This document shows positions 13,996-16,207 of a stretch of 16,207 nt of DNA, in pieces. The first letter of the stretch is position 1, and the number at the start of each line of letters is the position of its first letter. The stretch is from assembly GCA_025356915.1 (NCBI GenBank), contig JANXQG010000239.1, positions 1 through 16,207 on the forward strand, read 5' to 3'. Position numbers and translations under genes: made by a program. The notes below the pieces were generated by a model that saw nothing but the letters and a program-made list of their open reading frames with translations, ran no database searches and was not told the origin of the DNA. This stretch comes from Planctomycetota bacterium (GTDB lineage Bacteria > Planctomycetota > Planctomycetia > Pirellulales > Thermoguttaceae).

Positions 13996-15471
13996 CTATA
14001 CTTTCTCCGGCAACTCATACCCTGCCCGATACTCCTGCGTCAACAACTTGTCGGCCTCGGGGTCGCCAATGAAACGCTCGGTTTTTGGGTCGATTGTGAG
14101 TGTGCGGCCCAGGCGGTAGGTCGCCTTGTCGAGATTCACGCCGACCTCCTTGAGATTCCGCTTGATCATCTCGAACGACTCGGCAATCTGCGGCTGGCTC
14201 ATGCCATCAGGCTCTTGGCTAAAGGGAACCTGCTTGCCCAGGCGGTAGGAAATGTTAGCCAAGTGGCAAAGCGAGGCAGCGTAATGGCCGTTGAGGATCG
14301 GGGCATTGACCGCCTTCGGCGTCTGGTTGCGGACACAGGCGATGAAGCTGCCGAATGGCCCGTCCGGCGTGACGTGGACCGGTTCGACCTTGACCTCGTG
14401 CTCCTTGCCGCCTTCCTTGGGAAAGAACTTGCCGTCTCGCACCAGACCTTCGGAGGTATAGAACTCGTTGGAAACCTTCGAGGGGAAGTTGACTTCGCCT
14501 TTGGCCTTTTTACCCTTTTCCACCAGACCGCGAACCTCGATCACCACGGTCACGTCACCGAATTCATAGACGGCCAACTGCATGTTAGGCGTCTGGCCCT
14601 GGTCCTCGAACCCTAATCGGCCGCCGAGGCTCCATACACGGGTGGGCAGCGTGGCTGCGGGCCCCAGCGACCAGTGCGCCACATCGGTCTGGTGTACGCC
14701 CTGATTGCCGATCTCGCCGTTGCCAAAATCCCAGAACCAATGCCAGTTGTAATGGACTAGGTTGCGATTGAACGGCCGCAACTTCGCTGGCCCGGTCCAG
14801 TGATCGAAATCGAGGGTCGCAGGTGCCGGTTCGTTGGGCTTGAAACCGATGCTCCACCGCGGTTTGCAGACGTAGGCCTTGCTCACCAGCAGTTTGCCCC
14901 ACTTGCCCGACTGAAGGGCTGCGATTTCAGCGGCCCTCTTACCCTCGCTGCGTTGTTGGGTACCATGCTGGACAACGACGCCGTATTTCTCTGCCGTTTC
15001 GACGCACTTGCGGCCTTCAAAGATCGTGTGGCTACACGGCTTTTCCACGTAGACATGCTTGCCGGCCTGGCAGCTCCAAACCGTCAGGAGCGTGTGCCAG
15101 TGATTGGGGCTGGCAATCGAAACGGCGTCAAGATGCTTGTCTTCCAAAGCCCTGCGGAGATCCTGCACGCACTGGGGCCTGTAGCCGGCAATTTTCTCGA
15201 TGCTTTTGGCTCGTGCGGCGAAAAGGGTGCTGTCGGGATCGACCAAGTAGGCGATTTTCACCCCCCTCCTATTGGCGTACTCTTTAATATGCTCTCCACC
15301 CCGGCCGTTGATTCCGGCCACGGCCACACGGATCGTGTCGTTGGCCCCCAGGACTCGGCCGGACGATTTGGTGCCGGCAATCACGAAGTCGGCATGAATG
15401 CCGCTGGCGGCGGTAGCCCCCAGTCCGGCAGCAGCAAGTTGGACGAAACGGCGACGGGTCAGTCGAGACAT
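13996..15471 (-). CDS. Gfo/Idh/MocA-family oxidoreductase, Tat-exported
   Basis: This 491-residue NAD(P)-dependent dehydrogenase-fold protein carries a Tat signal: SRLTRRRFVQLAAAGLGATA (2-21) has the twin-arginine motif and a hydrophobic core. The Rossmann part shows RVAVAGINGRGGEH (48-61), LVDPD (76-80), ASPNHWHTLL (120-129) and the family's EKPCSH (143-148). The catalytic-domain part shows GNQGVHQTDVAHW (255-267), where H260 and D263 fit the usual H-x-x-D pair. Such exported members are abundant in planctomycetes and probably act on sugars or polysaccharide breakdown products; the substrate is unknown. The frame opens 13 codons earlier, but the ATG at 15471 has AAGGA about nine bases upstream and sits right before the Tat signal. 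It is divergent from the POT transporter and convergent with the aminotransferase. Confidence 0.9.
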   Translation of the reverse strand: MSRLTRRRFVQLAAAGLGATAASGIHADFVIAGTKSSGRVLGANDTIRVAVAGINGRGGEHIKEYANRRGVKIAYLVDPDSTLFAARAKSIEKIAGYRPQCVQDLRRALEDKHLDAVSIASPNHWHTLLTVWSCQAGKHVYVEKPCSHTIFEGRKCVETAEKYGVVVQHGTQQRSEGKRAAEIAALQSGKWGKLLVSKAYVCKPRWSIGFKPNEPAPATLDFDHWTGPAKLRPFNRNLVHYNWHWFWDFGNGEIGNQGVHQTDVAHWSLGPAATLPTRVWSLGGRLGFEDQGQTPNMQLAVYEFGDVTVVIEVRGLVEKGKKAKGEVNFPSKVSNEFYTSEGLVRDGKFFPKEGGKEHEVKVEPVHVTPDGPFGSFIACVRNQTPKAVNAPILNGHYAASLCHLANISYRLGKQVPFSQEPDGMSQPQIAESFEMIKRNLKEVGVNLDKATYRLGRTLTIDPKTERFIGDPEADKLLTQEYRAGYELPEKV

Positions 15472-15622
15472 GGCAAGGGTTCCTTTAGCATTCATGGTAT
15501 CATTCGGCAATTTAGATTCAACCCCACGATCGCTCCTGAGTTCCGCTGGTGGCCTTTTTCCCGCGAAGTAGGTCGAGTAGAATCAGCAAGTTCTGACTCA
15601 TTCCAATCATCGTGTACCGGCT
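15472..15622. other. Divergent intergenic region oxidoreductase / POT transporter
   Basis: About 150 bases should hold both promoters. AAGGA on the minus strand near 15480-15484 is the oxidoreductase ribosome-binding site. The transporter has no obvious Shine-Dalgarno. No operator-like palindrome was recognised. Confidence 0.4.
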
Positions 15623-16207
15623 ATGAATCAATCCAGTAAACCTTCGCTCACGAATACCCCCACGCTCTTTGGCCATCCTGTCGGCCTGTTCATGCTCTTC
15701 TTCGCCGAAATGTGGGAGCGGTTCTCGTTCTACGGCATGAGGGCATTGCTCATGCTGTACATGGGCAAAGTAACGTTCTTGAGATACAGCGATACGAACG
15801 CCAACGCCGTGTACGGATCCTACTGTGCGCTGGTTTACATGACGCCGTTCTTTGGCGGGTTGCTTGCCGACCGGCTCCTGGGGCAGCGCCGTGCGGTGAT
15901 CCTTGGCGGGCTCTTGATGGCGGCCGGACATCAGTTAATGGCCGTCCAGCACCAGGTCGCATTCTTCATGGCCCTGGCACTTCTGATCGCGGGCAATGGA
16001 TTCTTCAAGCCCAACATCTCCACGATCGTTGGTTCGCTCTATGCTCAAGGCAGCATCAAGCGCGACGGCGGATTCACGATATTCTATATGGGCGTGAATC
16101 TAGGCGCTGCCATCGCGCCATTGCTTTGCTGCTACCTTGCCGACCGATTTGGCTGGCATTGGGGGTTTGGTCTTGCGACCATCGGCATGCTCATAGGCCT
16201 TGCGACT
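15623..16207 (+). CDS. POT/PTR2-family proton-dependent oligopeptide transporter (N-terminal part)
   Basis: The first 195 residues of a major-facilitator peptide transporter run off the right edge. POT proteins import di- and tripeptides with protons across the cytoplasmic membrane. Visible motifs: EMWERFSFYGMRA (29-41), containing the E-x-x-E-R-F proton-coupling signature (E29, E32, R33); GGLLADRLLGQRRAV (78-92), the loop 2-3 MFS motif; GNGFFKPNISTIVGSLY (124-140); and RDGGFTIFYMGVNLG (147-161), the PTR2 family signature. At least five hydrophobic helices are present. The ATG at 15623 gives a 20-residue soluble N-terminus before the first helix, which is normal, although there is no clear Shine-Dalgarno. 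With the neighbouring exported oxidoreductase it may belong to nutrient uptake, but no operon is shown. Confidence 0.88.
   Translation, partial: MNQSSKPSLTNTPTLFGHPVGLFMLFFAEMWERFSFYGMRALLMLYMGKVTFLRYSDTNANAVYGSYCALVYMTPFFGGLLADRLLGQRRAVILGGLLMAAGHQLMAVQHQVAFFMALALLIAGNGFFKPNISTIVGSLYAQGSIKRDGGFTIFYMGVNLGAAIAPLLCCYLADRFGWHWGFGLATIGMLIGLAT

Noticed and set aside
1..16207. Search by eye for CRISPR arrays, insertion sequences, phage genes, attachment sites and biosynthetic or defence islands
   Set aside because: No regularly spaced repeats, transposase motifs, integrase or defence domains were seen. The genes are housekeeping, signalling, envelope and transport.

Overview
The window looks like chromosomal DNA of a Planctomycetota bacterium, most likely from the Pirellulales. 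This is inferred from family-level recognition, not from a search. The pointers are: a HemY/HemG-type protoporphyrinogen oxidase; a CsrA of the short planctomycete kind; a Tat-exported Gfo/Idh/MocA oxidoreductase; a secreted beta-barrel protein with the ending typical of planctomycete barrel families; several small lineage-type hypothetical proteins; and a palindrome whose reverse frame reads TDCQSVLRAT, a spurious peptide I remember from many planctomycete genomes. No tRNA, rRNA, CRISPR array, insertion sequence or phage gene was seen. It reads as an ordinary gene-dense chromosomal segment with scattered palindromic repeats.

Layout. Positions 1-1654 (minus) hold hemG followed by the start of a sodium:solute symporter. 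Positions 1928-2449 (plus) hold a RimI-type acetyltransferase with a good intrinsic terminator. A 416-base gap with two inverted repeats precedes a secreted barrel protein (2866-4248, plus), then a dispersed palindrome and a PmtA/OlsG-like lipid N-methyltransferase (4374-5018, plus). This last gene shares its stop codon palindrome with convergent csrA (5015-5200, minus). Behind csrA on the minus strand lie a planctomycete-type hypothetical gene (5335-5706), a repeat-bearing gap, a CelD/BioF2-like acetyltransferase (6033-7166), a membrane metallophosphoesterase (7367-8548) and a PAS-GAF-receiver signalling protein (8545-10287). The last two overlap as GTGA. On the plus strand follow a two-helix membrane protein (10719-10970), a fatty acid desaturase (11281-12261), a small secreted protein (12456-12740) and a class V aminotransferase (12780-13991). 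The aminotransferase converges, four bases apart, on a Gfo/Idh/MocA oxidoreductase (13996-15471, minus). A POT-family peptide transporter (15623 onward, plus) runs off the end.

How it fits together. There is no single pathway. Three loosely lipid- or envelope-related genes (lipid methyltransferase, desaturase, barrel) are scattered rather than in an operon. The strongest regulatory signal is at csrA: its ribosome-binding site lies inside an 11-of-12 match to the Escherichia coli CsrA RNA consensus, which suggests autorepression. The rimI leader carries the same seven-base core over its Shine-Dalgarno. The second notable unit is the coupled pair of a signalling protein without a visible kinase domain (degenerate N-terminal receiver, intact C-terminal receiver) and a membrane phosphoesterase.
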